From Siderastrea siderea (lineage: Eukaryota > Cnidaria > Anthozoa > Scleractinia > Rhizangiidae): 64,000 nucleotides of DNA. The translations under genes were made by a program, and so were the position numbers. Of this stretch, positions 23,814-36,045 are shown in pieces (within the stretch, counting starts at the first letter, position 1; each line of letters opens with the position of its first letter). Under the pieces are notes generated by a model that searched no databases, was not told where the DNA came from, and worked only from the letters and a program-made list of their open reading frames with translations. Location: positions 41,410,377-41,474,376 of the forward strand of contig OZ034970.1 of the NCBI GenBank assembly GCA_964030785.1, read 5' to 3'.

Positions 23814-24572
23814 TAGCGGAGCCAGCGCGTTAGCGCTTCAGCGAAGCAGCATTGCTAAGCAAATTTGGTAATTTATCAAGCCAAGAAATTTTGGCAGTGA
23901 CGCAATAGTCACGTGACCGTCCGTCCGTCCGTACCACTGGATAAGACCCTGTGCTGAATCCCGTGTTTTTGGTGCGAAATCGCATGTTGACCCGCGTTGT
24001 AGAAAACAAGCAAAGACAACAGAGTCAACAAAAGTCGAAAAAAATTTGTTAATGGAAAAAAAATTTCAAAAGAATACTCAGTTGTCTTTTTGGTGGAAGG
24101 CGAAAAGTTCAATTTAGGCGAAAGAAATTGGGCGAAAAGTTCAAATTTGCTTTGTCGGTTCTATTGCGAACTCGGTCGGCACACCGCTTGAGTTCGCAGC
24201 ATTTCGCAGCGGTATCGACGCCAAATATAGCAGAGCTAGTGCTTTTTGGTTTCTGCGGCGGTCCGAACACATTTTGCCAGGAAAAACACCAGCATTTTCA
24301 TGTTGATAGGCAGCTTGTCACTAAAAAGAAATAAGTAATAAAACTAACATCTACACAACGCTCATGGCCTAGTGGACTAATCGGCGGGTAACGACGCCGA
24401 CTAGCCGAGTTCGGCTCTCAGCGAGGACATGATTTTTTTCTCCTTTTCTTTTTTTCTTTTTAATTTAACGACTTGGATGAGAGTATTTTTACTAAGTAAT
24501 GAGTGCCAGCAAAAAGAATAAAAAAAACTAAATGGGGGCTCCGCTTTTAGGCTTGGCTAAATCTATATATTA
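23814..24572 (-). repeat. Interspersed repeat family R1, copy 1
   Basis: This ~760-bp unit recurs inverted at 30398-31206 and 50225-51010. All three end in tagcggagcc-like sequence on one side and a tatatagatttagc-like string on the other. Each holds a (CCGT)n run, a conserved block with gaaaagttcaatttaggcg, and a tRNA-like module (24356-24432 here) with an A-box (TGGCCTAGTGG) and B-box-like sequence. It is probably a non-autonomous element with an internal RNA polymerase III promoter remnant. Confidence 0.8.
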
Positions 24573-24613
24573 GTTAATGCCATTCTAGTTGTCAGTCACT
24601 TGGCAATAACAAA

Positions 24614-24908
24614 ATGGCTAACCAAAACAACAGCGCATTCGCGGCAAATCTGAATTCTCCCACCGAGCCTGAGGAAGAAACCCACGGTCAGTCATTAGTC
24701 CATTTTTGAAACGATCGTTTTTTTCTTCTTGCATATTCCAATAATTCTGATCATTCCTGTTTTGCCTATTCTCATTCCAGAAGAGACAAAGAAAACGCAC
24801 CCAATGAGTGAAAAGCGTAAGGATAGCACAAGGATAATGCAGATCTTGAATTGTCTGAATGGGTTATGGGCTCCTGATGGGATTGTTCGGAGGCTGCTTA
24901 ACAGCTAA
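24614..24908 (+). CDS. Candidate two-exon small protein (66 aa)
   Basis: Exon 1 (24614-24686) starts with ATG in a good context (aacaaaATGG) and encodes an Asn/Glu-rich start, MANQNNSAFAANLNS. A donor (G|GTCAGT) begins a 94-base intron that has an in-frame stop and a pyrimidine-rich acceptor (ctcattccag). Exon 2 (24781-24908) continues in frame with a Lys-rich stretch and ends in NGLWAPDGIVRRLLNS. A possible AATAAA signal is near 25174. I do not recognise the family. The small size makes chance a real alternative. Confidence 0.45.
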
Positions 24909-25869
24909 TCGGGGCGAACAGTTCAACTAGTCTTTGGTTTCTCTTTTTAAAGCGTTTTTCGCTGCTAGACGTGAGTTTCGGCTTGAAATTAGAATAGATT
25001 CGAAACAAAAAAAAAACATTCAACGAGAAGTTGAATTCTGAATTTTAAGCAGCTTAGCCCGTGTTAGCTTAATCGTGCTTTGGAGAACTAGGCACAGCTG
25101 GTGTTTGAAGTATCAGCAACACAGTAAAGCGTAGTGTATATAAAAAGTGCAACTAATTTAGGCAGTTACAACAAATAAAACAATTAAGTACAAAGCCATA
25201 TTGGTCTAATATATCTAACAGCAGAGTCTGAAATCACGTCCTTGATTTAGCCCAGAAAAAGAAACTTCGAAGAGCTGATGACTTTTCTCCTTGGAGTCGA
25301 AAACGCCGTCGAGATACAAGATTGCTTGGTGATCCTTGGTAACTGAAGTTCAGTGAAAAACTACATGTTACTGCCGCCACCGATGGGTCACAACAGGGAT
25401 GGCTGCATGAGCCATGGTGGCCGTAAATGTTGCCCTCTTCCCCCGTTTTAATGGTTTGAGTCAGAAAAGTTCTCCCAAGAATGTTTTTTACCGCGGTGTT
25501 CAATTGTTTACAAAGTAATCCGCGTTTGTTTTGGGTCTGCTTTACTATCTCTGTGATTGGTTAATAAAACCCGTGCCACTATCTCACAAAATCACAAGGG
25601 GTTGTGTTTTTGTCGCTTGTGTTTCCCCACTCTTAGCGCCTGTTTCACGCATTTCCTTTCAATTCTGATTGGTTCATTCGGTGTGTTGTGATTGGCTAGA
25701 ATAATAACTTTGGTTTTGGATTTACGGCACCCAATTGAAAAGCCCTCTATAGGTTGTGAGTTTGTTTTGACTGTTTCAAATTGGGCACTGATGATTGGTT
25801 TTGCGTTACAAAAGGCAATATCCCTTTTTTTTCCCGCGTTCTTGTTGGAGGGCTAGCTTTCTGTCTTCA
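24909..25869. other. Intergenic with one possible terminal exon
   Basis: A plus-strand frame at 25251-25342, preceded by an acceptor-like tgatttag, encodes a very basic peptide (…FSPWSRKRRRDTRLLGDPW) and ends in TAA. It has no upstream partner I can identify. The rest of the interval shows nothing. Confidence 0.3.
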
Positions 25870-26260
25870 AAATTCACTTCTGAAAGTGTATTTCATATAA
25901 AACTTTCTGGGTTAACTCTCCTTGGAAGGTGTTTTTTGAAGATTTAAATGATGTCTTAGAGTTTGTTCTCATTAGTCTCAAAGCATCTCCTTTAACGAAA
26001 CCTCTTTTAACACTGGGTGGTTGGCATGAGGAAAATGTGTATACTGAAATGTTTCACTGGGTTTGAAATGCGCCGTGCGTACATCAAGTACTGCGGCTTT
26101 TTTGAATCTCTCGCCTTAATATACGTCAGTATCCAAGAACGTCGTTTCTGTTTCAGATATTTCAGCCGTAAATTTGATTATAGGGTGGTGTTTATTTGCT
26201 TGCTCAATGAACTTAGTTATTTCCTCTCTGCTAACGTTCCAGAGTGAAAAAACGTCTTGT
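25870..26260 (-). pseudogene. Penelope-like element fragment
   Basis: On the minus strand, interrupted frames encode TIKFTAEISETETTFLDT and SETFQYTHFPHANHPVLK. These parallel the better-kept fragment at 51755-52440 and the region just after the reverse-transcriptase core of Penelope-like elements. Stops and frameshifts show decay. No ends or target duplication were found. Confidence 0.7.
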
Positions 26261-27498
26261 ATGAAACGTTTCCAAACGAGCGGTTTTTATTCTAGAAATT
26301 TAATAAATGTGCATATTTAATTCAATGCAAATGCTGAACTAGCGTTTAAGAAGTTTTATTATCCTTTGGACGACGTTTAAATTCTACCATCACTGAAACC
26401 TAAAAAATCACCTTAACAGTCTAATCCAAAAATTTTCACCACTGCACTCACTCTTGTTCCCAGAGGCCAGTTAACTGGGAGAATCGCTACGAGGGACCTT
26501 TGGGGACGGAATGCACAGGTGCTTTCTTCCTCTCTCTACGGTTTCTTCTAACAAAGTCAAAAGAAGATGCACTGCTAGAATATTGCCAATTTTCCTTCTC
26601 AGAGGGGTAGTTTGATGAGGTCAATTCAAGATATCTCAGTCCCTGGTAGCTAACGAGGAGAGACTCCTGCCTAAACGAAGGAGAGTGGCCAAATAAATTT
26701 ACTAGGGGAATTGACGAGACATCCCACAAATGAGGTTTCCATAGGGGCCTTCGCTTTAATAATGCGCAAAATAAGAATGACTTACACTATTTCTGGTGAC
26801 TTTATCTATTCGTTTCAAAGGTAAGGTGTAACACTCTCGCTAGCAAAGGACACCATATTGAGCAAGCTAACTGGCAGAGACCCGTACAACTCCCGGCCTG
26901 AGGCCCATTTCTTGAGACTCCCGATAACTTACCGGGTCCGAAAACTATTTTATGAGCACAATAATCTTCAACATAGACTCCATTTTTTATTCGTTTTAAA
27001 AGCTAAATTTCAAAATCTTTACAATTTTATGGAACGAACAGATTTGAAAAATACATATCGAGCCCCGTAAATTACAAGGAAATTCGAGAACGGCCCCCTG
27101 GTTGTTTCAAAGTGGATTTACGATAATACGGGGTTAAATGAAAACCGGGGTTTTGGCTTCTCTCGCTTAAGAGCAATTTTCCACTTCTTAACCTTTTTAA
27201 ATTGGTAACGACAAATTATTCCATGTAAAAAATTACAGCCAGTTAAAGTGTAAACCGATTCCCAGACGATCTAAGGGTCGTCCGCTCTCTCTAAGAAGAG
27301 TGAGAGAGGTAGAGACGACCCTTGCCGCCTCGCAATCAGGCTACTTCAGTCGTACAATACGCTTTGAAAAACTAAAATATCCATTATTCTTCATATTAAA
27401 TGAAACTTATCCTTGGATTTATGGAGGTATGTTTTAGAACATTTTTTACTACTCAATGAAGTTGTTTTTAAAGAGTATTCCTACTTAGCGTCTGCTGA
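26261..27498. other. Intergenic, 3' side of the sorting nexin gene
   Basis: No gene is recognised. A small inverted repeat (aagggtcgtc against gacgaccctt) lies at 27275-27325. The 3' UTR of the sorting nexin gene should lie at the right end of this interval. Confidence 0.5.
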
Positions 27499-30400
27499 CT
27501 ACAATTCTTTAAGCTGTGCTAACATTGTTTTCAGGAGATTCACATGTGCCTGAAAAAAAAAAATGAAGATTAGCTAAATAACTTTGTAGTTGACGAGTCC
27601 CAAGGTTGTTAACACATTGTCATAGATCCAAGTTTGTATATTAGAAGAATAAGTCTATCTCAGTTGTGCTAGTACTTCTGCAAGCTTGGTTATCCTGCGG
27701 TTAGCAAGCCGGACATTTTTAAAGATCTTTGTTGTTTGGTGTGGACTCTTCTGTTGTGCTGTCCCCTCAAACAAGAAATTTTACTTCACGTTGTCTCTTC
27801 CTACCAGCATTACTGCTTGTTCAAGCATTCAAGTGATGAGAATAAAGGAAACAACCACCAAGGATGAGATGTCTTGATATTTAGACAAATTCTCCTTACT
27901 AGTTCCACACGAAATGTATGAAGAACAGTAAGGAGAATATGCATTTACATACCGGGGCATAAAGGGCATAAAGTTTTAACAATTATTTCACGAGAGCGTG
28001 TTGGATATATAGAGGATATTACACTGCGGTGCGAAGATATGAGTTATTTTCGAGTGGCAAAAACAATGTTTTACGAACAAGCGCAGCGAGTGAGTAAAAT
28101 AAATAAAAACAAATAAAAATAAATAAATAAAATGAACGAAGCGCTGATTTGGCTCTGTAACGTTGCGCTGATTTCGTTATAGTGACCTCGCATTCAATAA
28201 GCGCACGTGAAATAATCGTCATCTTAGGTGAAAACATTTGCTTTGCAGCAAAACTATTCAACGCCATGGCACTTGACATGACTCCTTATAGGGCAAAAAG
28301 CTTCACCGCGGTCAATCGCAAAAAGTTACGTCACTTCCGGTCTTCCAGAGGCTTGAAGTTTGAATCAGTTCAAACGTTTACGAGTGCGAAGTTCGTATGA
28401 AAACGATGCAGAAATTGTCCTGATAAACCAAATTTCTCGCCGATAAAACTTGTGGATGTCAGTTACTTCATTTTCAACACATACTTAACGAAAAAAGCTT
28501 AAGTTTCCAGAAGCGTTATGTTTTGCGGTTAAAGGGAAACTTTCGACATTTGTCAGTATTTTCCTTTGCAAAATTATGGCGGGAATTGCGCACTCGTCGT
28601 GCGTTTGACCGCTGTGAAGCAAAAAGCAGGGTTATTTGCTGATAACCAGTGAACCAATTAGAAAGCTAGAAATAATAATAATAATAATAACAATAATAAT
28701 AATAATAATAATGATAATAATGGGTTATTGATAAACGACAGCGCATCTACAAGAAGAAATACAACAGATTTACAAGAATAATATATAAATGATAGAGGTG
28801 TTTTTTACAGTAACTCAAAATGTACGACGTATATGTCAACGGAGGTTGACAGCAATTCAGTGCTGCAGGGGAATCATCAGACTCATAACCCAGTGCAAAT
28901 CATCATTATTGCCATTATATAAAACAAATATGCAGTTTGTTGAATCATTCTCACCTTTGCATGTTTGATCTCCAACTCCGCTCGCTCGGTCTGAAAATTT
29001 AAAAATCCTTGATCAGCACGTCAGGTATCGTGCAGATTATTTAAACATTAATCGTATCTATAACAAAATGCTCGATTGTGATTGGTTCTCTGCGCGCCTA
29101 TTTGATACGTAATTAAAGGGGGATCATGTGGGTGTCCCATTACAGCTGTCCAATTTACTTTTTATAATTGGATAGCTGTAATCGGACAACCACGCTGCGC
29201 GCGCGTCAATCAGGTACACTGAAATGCGTTCTTTCTATAGCTGTTTCTCCGCTGCTTGCAAAACTGATAATTAAAAATATATCCCCGAAGGGCACGTAGA
29301 TTCTCTAATGTCGGATTTTGTTATAGATACGATTAATTGGTAATTGGACTTCCCCCATGTCCTACAATTCAGGGGTAACTCGCAATTTTAATTCGTCGTC
29401 GCGCTACCCGCTCGGCCGATTTAAAATTACTCGCCTATTACTCCCTGAATTGTACTCCACTCAGTCCAATTACCATTACTAAAGAAGATTGATTATTAAC
29501 ATCAGTGAAGAAGAAGACCCGTTTTTTCCCTTCCCCTTACTTTTGAAACAAACTAAGGTTTTTTCGCTTACCAAGTTCTTCCTGAACTGTTGGACTCTTC
29601 TCGTCTTGAAGTCTGTCAATTCTAGAGGTTAAATATACGAAATATCACAAATACGAACTGCGGGTGAAAGATTTAATGAGCAAAACAACATCGCATCCTT
29701 TTCTATTCATTCTCAACTGACAAATTACAGACTACGAGCATTCTTTCTTTTCGCTCAGCGATAGTCGAGGGAATTGACGAAAAAGCGAGCGAGCGTGAAA
29801 ATCGCCTGCGGCGTTGAAACATGACGCGCGTATCGAGCCTCTAGTGTAGTGAGCCGGCTCACTACACTGGAGGCTCGGACACGTAGGGCCGTGGGCTCAA
29901 ACCCCGCTCAAGCCCGGGATGAATATTCTTCAGGATTTTTCTTTTACACTTGCCGAAGTTGCGTTCATAGCTACATAAGCAACTGCCTAAATTGTGTTCA
30001 CAACTACGATGCTTCTTTATTAATTAAATCTGTCTTTTCTCTCCGGCAAAAAATAAACATACAATTCTCAAATCAGTTCTCAACCATCATAGCACTAAAA
30101 TGAGGGCAATATTAGATCTTGTTTACCTTGTTTAGCTACTTCTGAAATATGTTGAAACTTTTCACTGGCCGTCTGTTGGGCTGTTTCCGCCTAAAGCAAA
30201 GGGGATAACAAAAACCATGAAAATAATGCTTCCACACTAGATTGCTGCTAAAGTTCGTAGATTGGTATTTTGTATTCATTCCCTTATTCTCATTTATCCG
30301 TTGCACCCGCCTCAACTAGTAGTTTCGCTACCTGATGGTTTACAGGTGTTGATTCTCACTGTTTTATTATTTAAATAAAGTTACTGTACACAATACTTAT

Positions 30401-33400
30401 ATATAGATTTAGCCATGTTTTTGTTTTGTTTTGTTTTGTTTTTTTTGTTTTTTTGCTAGCACTTGTCAATTTGTGAAAATACTCTCATTCAAGTCGTTAA
30501 ATCAAAAAAAAAAAAATTCATGTCCTCGCTGAAAGCCGAACCCGACTCGTCGGCGTCATAAGCCGGCGCTTGGTCCACTAGGCCATGAGCGTTTATTGTT
30601 ATCTTCAAATGTTAATTTTACTACTTATTTCTTTCTTCGTGACAGGCTGCCTATCAACATGAAAATGCTGGTGTTTTTCCTGGCAAAATGTGTTCGGACC
30701 ACCGTAAAAACCATGGTTGTGGACAGAAAAGACCAGAAAGCACTAGCTCCGCTATATTTGGCGTCGAAACCGCTGCGAAAAGCTGCGAACTCAAGCGGTG
30801 TGCCGACCGAGTTCGCAACATAACCGACAAGGCAAATTTGAACTTTTCGCCTGAACTTTATCGCCTAATTTCTTTCGCCTAAATTGAACTTTTCGCCTTC
30901 CACCAAAAAGACAACTGAGTATTCTTTTGAACTTTTTTTTCCATTAACAAATTTGTTTTTGACTTTTGCTGTCTTTGCTTGTTTTGCTACAACGCGGGTC
31001 AACATGCGATTTCGCGCCAAAAACACGGGATTCACCACAGGGATATATCCAGTGTATGCCACTTTATATTGGTGACCCTGTGATGCGGACGGACGGACGG
31101 ACGGACGGTCACGTGTCTATTACTACCAAAATTTCTTGGCTTGATAGGTTACCAAATTTCCTTAGCAATGGTGCTCTGCTGACGCGCTTCCGCGCGGGCT
31201 CCGCTAAAATTCCATCAGTCAGCAACATCTTACTTACGGCGGCAACCTCTTTTCCCTTCACTCTAGCCTTGTCAAGAGCTTTATTGGCATTTTCATAGTC
31301 AGCTAAACACCTCGCCCTACGATACAGCAAGTTCTTGGCAGCCTCTGTGTCTCGCACATAATATCTCAGCAAGTCGGACGTCTTGAGGTCTTCATCGGAC
31401 GCGACACGGCCTTCCAACTTGCGAGCTTTCTCGAAGTACTCGGCCACCTGGAAAAATTAAATAGATGATCAAACACAATGTGGTCTCATTATTCAGCTCC
31501 TTGGAGCGTTAGTAACCATGACAATCACTGCTTAACTAAAGTGGCAGTTGAAACCACCCAAAGTTAAAAAGAACAACATGAAATAATTTTCAAAGTTGTT
31601 TGGTTTTCCCAAATACTACTCAACAAAATAACGGACAGAAATAATTAGAACATAATTATTACTCCTGCCTCAAACAACAGCACAAAGCAGATGAGAAAAA
31701 CTGACCTCTAATAAGGCCCAAATTGAGGTTAGCCCTTTAAGCCCCAATATCAATAAGCACGTTCTCCTAAGTGTTCTCCTTATATTTCTTATGGTAATAG
31801 TTGGAAGAATTTGCACAGATATCAAGACGTTTTATGTTTGGTGATCATTTCCTTTATTCTCGTGACCTGTTCGTTTGATCAAGTAGTGATATTGTAAGGA
31901 GAAATTATATGCTTGTCACTATTGGGGCTTAAAGGGTTAACTTAACACCGGTTTTGAAAAACCAGGCAAAGTCAAGGTTGATAACAAACCTTATTGACTG
32001 CTAAGTCATGGAGTCATACCTTATTCAGGAAACGATCTAAGTCCATGTATTCACTGGTTCCCATCTGTGAAATGCAGCTAGAGATCCTAATAAATGTGTC
32101 GGCAGAAGTCTTGTGGCTCTTTGTCATACGATCAGCTTGTCGGGTAGCATCCTTTAACCTGAAAAATGAGTAATTGAAAAATTTAGCGATCCACTCGTCA
32201 CTCAGACAACCATCGGAAAGAATGTGGTGGTGAGAAACCAAGGCTGCTTGCCCAAAAAAGGTCACTGCTAGTGTTTTTGTGCTCTTAGGGGCTTTCATTT
32301 AATAGTGCATGGGGGGGGGGGGGGGTGGCAAGACTGTGGGGGGTGACATCATTCTGGGAAGCCGTGTGGGAGCCTGACTAACAATTGTTGTAAAATCGGT
32401 CAATTTCCCCTTTAAAGCGCCCAAGAGAGTCTAATTTCCGTAAATTGACGGGTAGGCTGTTCCATAATAAACTAAATTATAGACAGCTTTATTGGGCGCG
32501 GGGGTTGTCTGAAACTTCAGAAATGGTGTTTCATTAACTTGGTGAGGAAGGGAGTCTTGGACTTCAATACTGAATTAAAAGCATATGCTCATTTATTCAG
32601 GCACATCTCAAAAGCTAGCCATTATACCCTAATATTGACTCCGGGTTGAAAATCATCTGGTCTCAGTAGCTTTCCACTGTCATCACACACTGGGGTCTGG
32701 AATACAACCCGATAGTGGGGCTTGCCTTCTTCGTAATAAGCAGGGTATGGCCTTCAGCTTTACACCAGTCACAAAATTCACCTGTTGTGGTCTCGAAATC
32801 GCCTTTAAGAAACTCTCTGTAAAGTTCCATACCGGCTTCTGTATGGAGTTCATCAAAGGCTATGATTTTTAAGATATAGACATATCCAGGAGTCTCCTTC
32901 TTTGTTCCTAAGCTTTGTGTTTTGTAGAACCTCTTAATGTACTCCTTGTTCCAGAAAAAGCTTTCAGATGGCTCAATAGCTGTCGTTGCCTTCAGCACCA
33001 TCTACTCTTCTAGTAACTTCGCGGGAAACATTCCATCAATTTCTTTTGTCACATTGTTCTTCAATGTCATTGTAATGTTCTAGTGTCAGATTGGTCCAAG
33101 GGGAAGGGGGGGGTTGAGATATAAACTGTATGAAGTACAGGGGGGATATGGCATTTTTGCATACCAAGGGAGGGGGGATTGGGTAATATTTGGAAGAGAC
33201 TCCAAGTGATTTTTCTGCCCCCCCCCCCCCCCCCCCCCCCCACATGGGCTAATAAATAAAAGCCCCCTTAAGGACGGTGCGTCCTTTTGTTACTGCGCAT
33301 ACCTTCTGCCGATCTTGGGTCTGGTCTGAGATATTCGGCTTTCTTAAGGAATTTGCCTACTAACACAACAGTATTTTTTGCATGGTTTATGACTATGTGG

Positions 33401-35900
33401 GAAAAAACAGATCTTAGCAAGGGGTATATAAATCCAAAAAGAAAATTGGGGGTAACTGTGCATTTTTGAGAGATAATTGAGCTAAAATTTGAAAAGAAAA
33501 TGCCACACATTCTTTGTATTTTAAAGCTTTTTTAGAATTATGGTTGCTTAATTATCTCTGACAAATGCGTGGTTCAACACATTTTTCTTTTTAGATTCCA
33601 ATAGGTGTTACTTATATTTGCTTTTTCCCCACAATCCTAACCTTTGCAAAAATACCTCTGCATTAGGACCCACTGTCCTTAAAAATGGTGTATTCACTTC
33701 AGATGGCCAGGAACTTTCCTTAGCAATAAATAGTAGTTAAGAGTCTCCCCACTTAAGCTCCACCAACAAGTTCTAACGCTTTTTGCATTCTCATTAGCCT
33801 GTGCGCAGACGTCTCCGATATCCTGTGCTTTGCGTGAAGCAAAGGAAATAGGAGACGTCTACGCGCAGGCTACATGTACATTCTCGTTAGCCGGTTACGG
33901 TCTCCACCCTATGGGCCGCTCTGCCTGAAAATTTCTGAACCAAAATGCATGGAGATTAACCAGAAAAAAACACCTCAAGAACAAACTTACTTCATGTTAT
34001 ATTCCACTAAAAATTTCTTCTCGGTCTCAAAAAACTCATCATGGTCCTGAAAGCAACAACATGACGCTTAAACATTGGACACAGTACTAAAAACAAACAA
34101 ATTGAACAGCAAAATTTTCTTTCCAAATTTGGGGTGCAGCTTCGTTTCTGTGTGAAAATTTGGAAAACATTCCATAATTTTTTCATATAGAGAGTACTTC
34201 TTGTGTGATCTTAAACGTAAGCATCCGTAATACACTGATTTCAATGAAGAATATTATGGTCAGTCAACAAGAACCATCAAATTTTAATGTTATATTATGT
34301 AGAAGTTGTCTTCTACTGTATACGTGTTTCTATCAGACCTCCGACTTTCTCCCATATGCTTGAATAAAAATGCTCACTGAGGCCTGAACTGTGAATGCAT
34401 GGAAAGTGACACTACATGGAAAATAAGGAAGAATTCAGACTGAAAAATACCTTTTGTCCAGAGAGAAGGACTTCGTCCACCCCCTTGGCAAGTCCCTTGA
34501 AAAGACCTCCAAGTTTTTCTTTCTTGTTTTTGCCACGTACATTGAGCTTGAAGAAAAAGGAATGATTTGAGATCTCTACGAGGCCGGATCCAGTGGAAGG
34601 GCTTTGATTTGGGGTCCCCCTCTAGAAGTTCAACATGCAAGGAATGCTTATCCAAATATCTGGTGTTTCTTGGTGATGCAAACACCACTGTTTGTTTATA
34701 ATTTTGTTGTGGTGCACTTTTCATTGAACCTTTCTTTTTTATGTGAATCACTAATTGCAACAGCAAGAAACTGATCAAATACATGTATTGTTTAATAGTA
34801 CAATAATTGATGTGCATTTCCTAAATTTTCTGGGGCAACAATAAAGATAATACCAGGGAATAACAGCTTTAGCCATCATAGTTTTAGACCCCTTTAGAGA
34901 AGTTCTGGATCTGCCCCGGTTATAGAAACAACGTCAAGATCAAAGACTGGACTACAAAGCAAAATACCTCTCCTTTAAATTCCAAAAACACATTGAAGTT
35001 GCTGTCTTTCCTCAGAGTGGGGTGAGCAGCTAAGCGTGTCAGGAACACTTCATGCATGGCTACAGTTTTCTTGAAAGTAGCAAGATATTCCCTGAAAAAG
35101 AAAACAAAAAAACTTGACTTTGAAAGGTAAAAGGTTAAGTGGTACATGAGCCAAGAAGGCCCACACAGCCGAACTTAACCCGGTTTCTGTAACATGAAGC
35201 AACTGAGCGTACTATTACTCCCCCCCCCCCCCCGAATGATAGTCCATTGCAGGGTTACCCCCAGCAGTATATCGCCGGTACCCATTTATACACCTGGGTG
35301 GAGAGAGATAAGTGGGGTAAAGTGTCTTGTCTAAGGAAACAACACAATGGCAGGGACTTGGCCTCGAACCACTGACCTTCAGATCTGAAGTCCAATGCAC
35401 TAACCACTTCACCACCATGCCCTCACAGAATTCCACCCTTAAACAAGAGACTCAGATTAATAATGATCTGCTGTATCACAGTCACTTATGACACTTACGC
35501 TTCCAGTTCTTGTTTCATTTTCTGGAACTCTTCTTTTGTCATTGTATTTTCACCTGAAATAAACAACATTTGAAATTTTAAACAACAGTTAAGAAATATG
35601 ATAGGAAGTCACAACTTATGTAACCTTTCCCCGAGATGTCAAGGCTTAAGAATACTACGTTCTTCTCATATTGGGATAAGCTCCTCACCCATACTGTAAC
35701 CTTTGTGATCCAATCACAAAATGCTCTGCTTTACTGCCACTGTGACTACAGAAGGACCCTAAAGCTGTGGCAGTCTATTAGTTAATGTATATTAAAAGGC
35801 TAATAGATAAAACTATTCAAAACCACAAGTTACCTTCTCCAAGTTTTTGCAGCTTTTCACGAGACACATCAAAATCTGGTCTGGGTGGTGCTGGAGGAAT
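27499..35900 (-). CDS. SNX6: Sorting nexin, SNX5/SNX6 type (N-terminus not found)
   Basis: Eleven exons read through in frame for 315 residues to a TAG: 35834-35900, 35499-35553, 34968-35091, 34451-34546, 33991-34046, 32020-32158, 31238-31447, 30127-30190, 29572-29621, 28955-28990 and 27499-27549. Every junction has GT-AG signals. The first gives the end of the PX domain ([11 protein letters not shown]), followed by [17 protein letters not shown]. The BAR domain contains [15 protein letters not shown] and [15 protein letters not shown], diagnostic of SNX5/6/32. These proteins form SNX-BAR dimers that shape endosomal tubules for retrieval to the Golgi. About 90-100 residues, including most of the PX domain, are missing; they may lie in exons I missed or beyond the nested elements to the right. 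The choice of SNX6 over SNX5 rests on a few BAR residues. Confidence 0.85.
28668..28722. repeat. (AAT)n microsatellite
   Basis: About 15 AAT units with two interruptions lie in the last intron of the sorting nexin gene. Confidence 0.9.
29047..29341. mobile_element. ~295-bp TIR element in a sorting nexin intron
   Basis: The string attaatcgtatctataaca near 29047 is mirrored by tgttatagatacgattaat ending near 29341. The interior has a second, smaller inverted repeat around cagctgtccaatt. No coding capacity. Confidence 0.7.
29338..29480. mobile_element. ~140-bp MITE beside the previous element
   Basis: The left end ggtaattggactt and right end agtccaattacc are inverted, with a second inner pair (acaattcagggg / ccctgaattgt). 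It abuts the preceding TIR element, so one may have inserted next to the other. Confidence 0.65.
29835..29876. repeat. 42-bp near-perfect palindrome
   Basis: Two 21-base arms with no spacer differ at one pair. It is followed by a short tRNA-like string with a B-box-like GGGCTCAAACCCC. It lies in a sorting nexin intron. Confidence 0.85.
30398..31206 (+). repeat. Interspersed repeat family R1, copy 2
   Basis: This copy lies inside the sorting nexin intron, only about 25 bases from the donor of exon 31238-31447. Its tRNA-like module is at about 30519-30592 on the minus strand. A (GGAC)n run is at 31088-31108. It is inverted relative to 23814-24572 and in the same orientation as 50225-51010. Confidence 0.8.
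31729..31941. mobile_element. ~213-bp MITE with TTAAGCCCC ends
   Basis: The left end ttagccctttaagccccaat is mirrored by attggggcttaaagggttaa. A truncated relative starts at 36189. It lies in a sorting nexin intron and encodes nothing. Confidence 0.8.
32480..33080 (-). pseudogene. Unidentified ORF fragment in an intron
   Basis: On the minus strand 32663-33001 encodes 112 codons (…[18 protein letters not shown]…, …[15 protein letters not shown]…). A stop separates it from an upstream continuation (…[16 protein letters not shown]). The amino acid composition looks like real protein and not low-complexity noise. I do not recognise it. It lies on the same strand as the sorting nexin gene but in an intron, so it may be a retrocopy or a transposon fragment. 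Confidence 0.4.
33220..33241. repeat. Poly-C tract
   Basis: A run of about 22 C residues. Similar shorter runs occur at 32311-32327 and 35220-35233. Length in an assembly is unreliable for such tracts. Confidence 0.9.
33796..33871. mobile_element. 76-bp foldback MITE
   Basis: Left arm agcctgtgcgcagacgtctc pairs with the right arm gagacgtctacgcgcaggct, with one mismatch. It is a minimal hairpin element in a sorting nexin intron. Confidence 0.8.
35232..35432 (-). repeat. tRNA-derived SINE
   Basis: On the minus strand a tRNA-like head (A-box TGGTGAAGTGG, B-box GGTTCGAGGCC) is followed by a conserved SINE body (ttagacaagacactttaccc and ctctccacccaggtgtataa). The unit ends in a G-rich tract on that strand. 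It is a non-coding retroelement copied by a partner LINE and lies in a sorting nexin intron. Confidence 0.75.
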
Positions 35901-35949
35901 CTGTTGGTAGCAAATCAAGTATTGAATTAAAGGACTGTTAAAATTTTAC

Positions 35950-36045
35950 ACCACATTATCCCTGGGGTAATTCAGAGAGCCTCGGGAATGGCAAACACCA
36001 CATTATCACCGGGGTAATACAAGAAACCTAGGGAATGGCATGTGA
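35950..36045. repeat. Short tandem duplication (~48 bp x 2)
   Basis: Two adjacent degenerate units share caccacattatc and gggaatggca. Confidence 0.6.

Noticed and set aside
33220..33241. Long C run as a biological signal
   Set aside because: Homopolymer length is unreliable, and nothing around it is coding.
34374..34817. 147-codon minus-strand frame as a separate gene
   Set aside because: It overlaps a sorting nexin exon in another frame; the exon frame has the family motifs.
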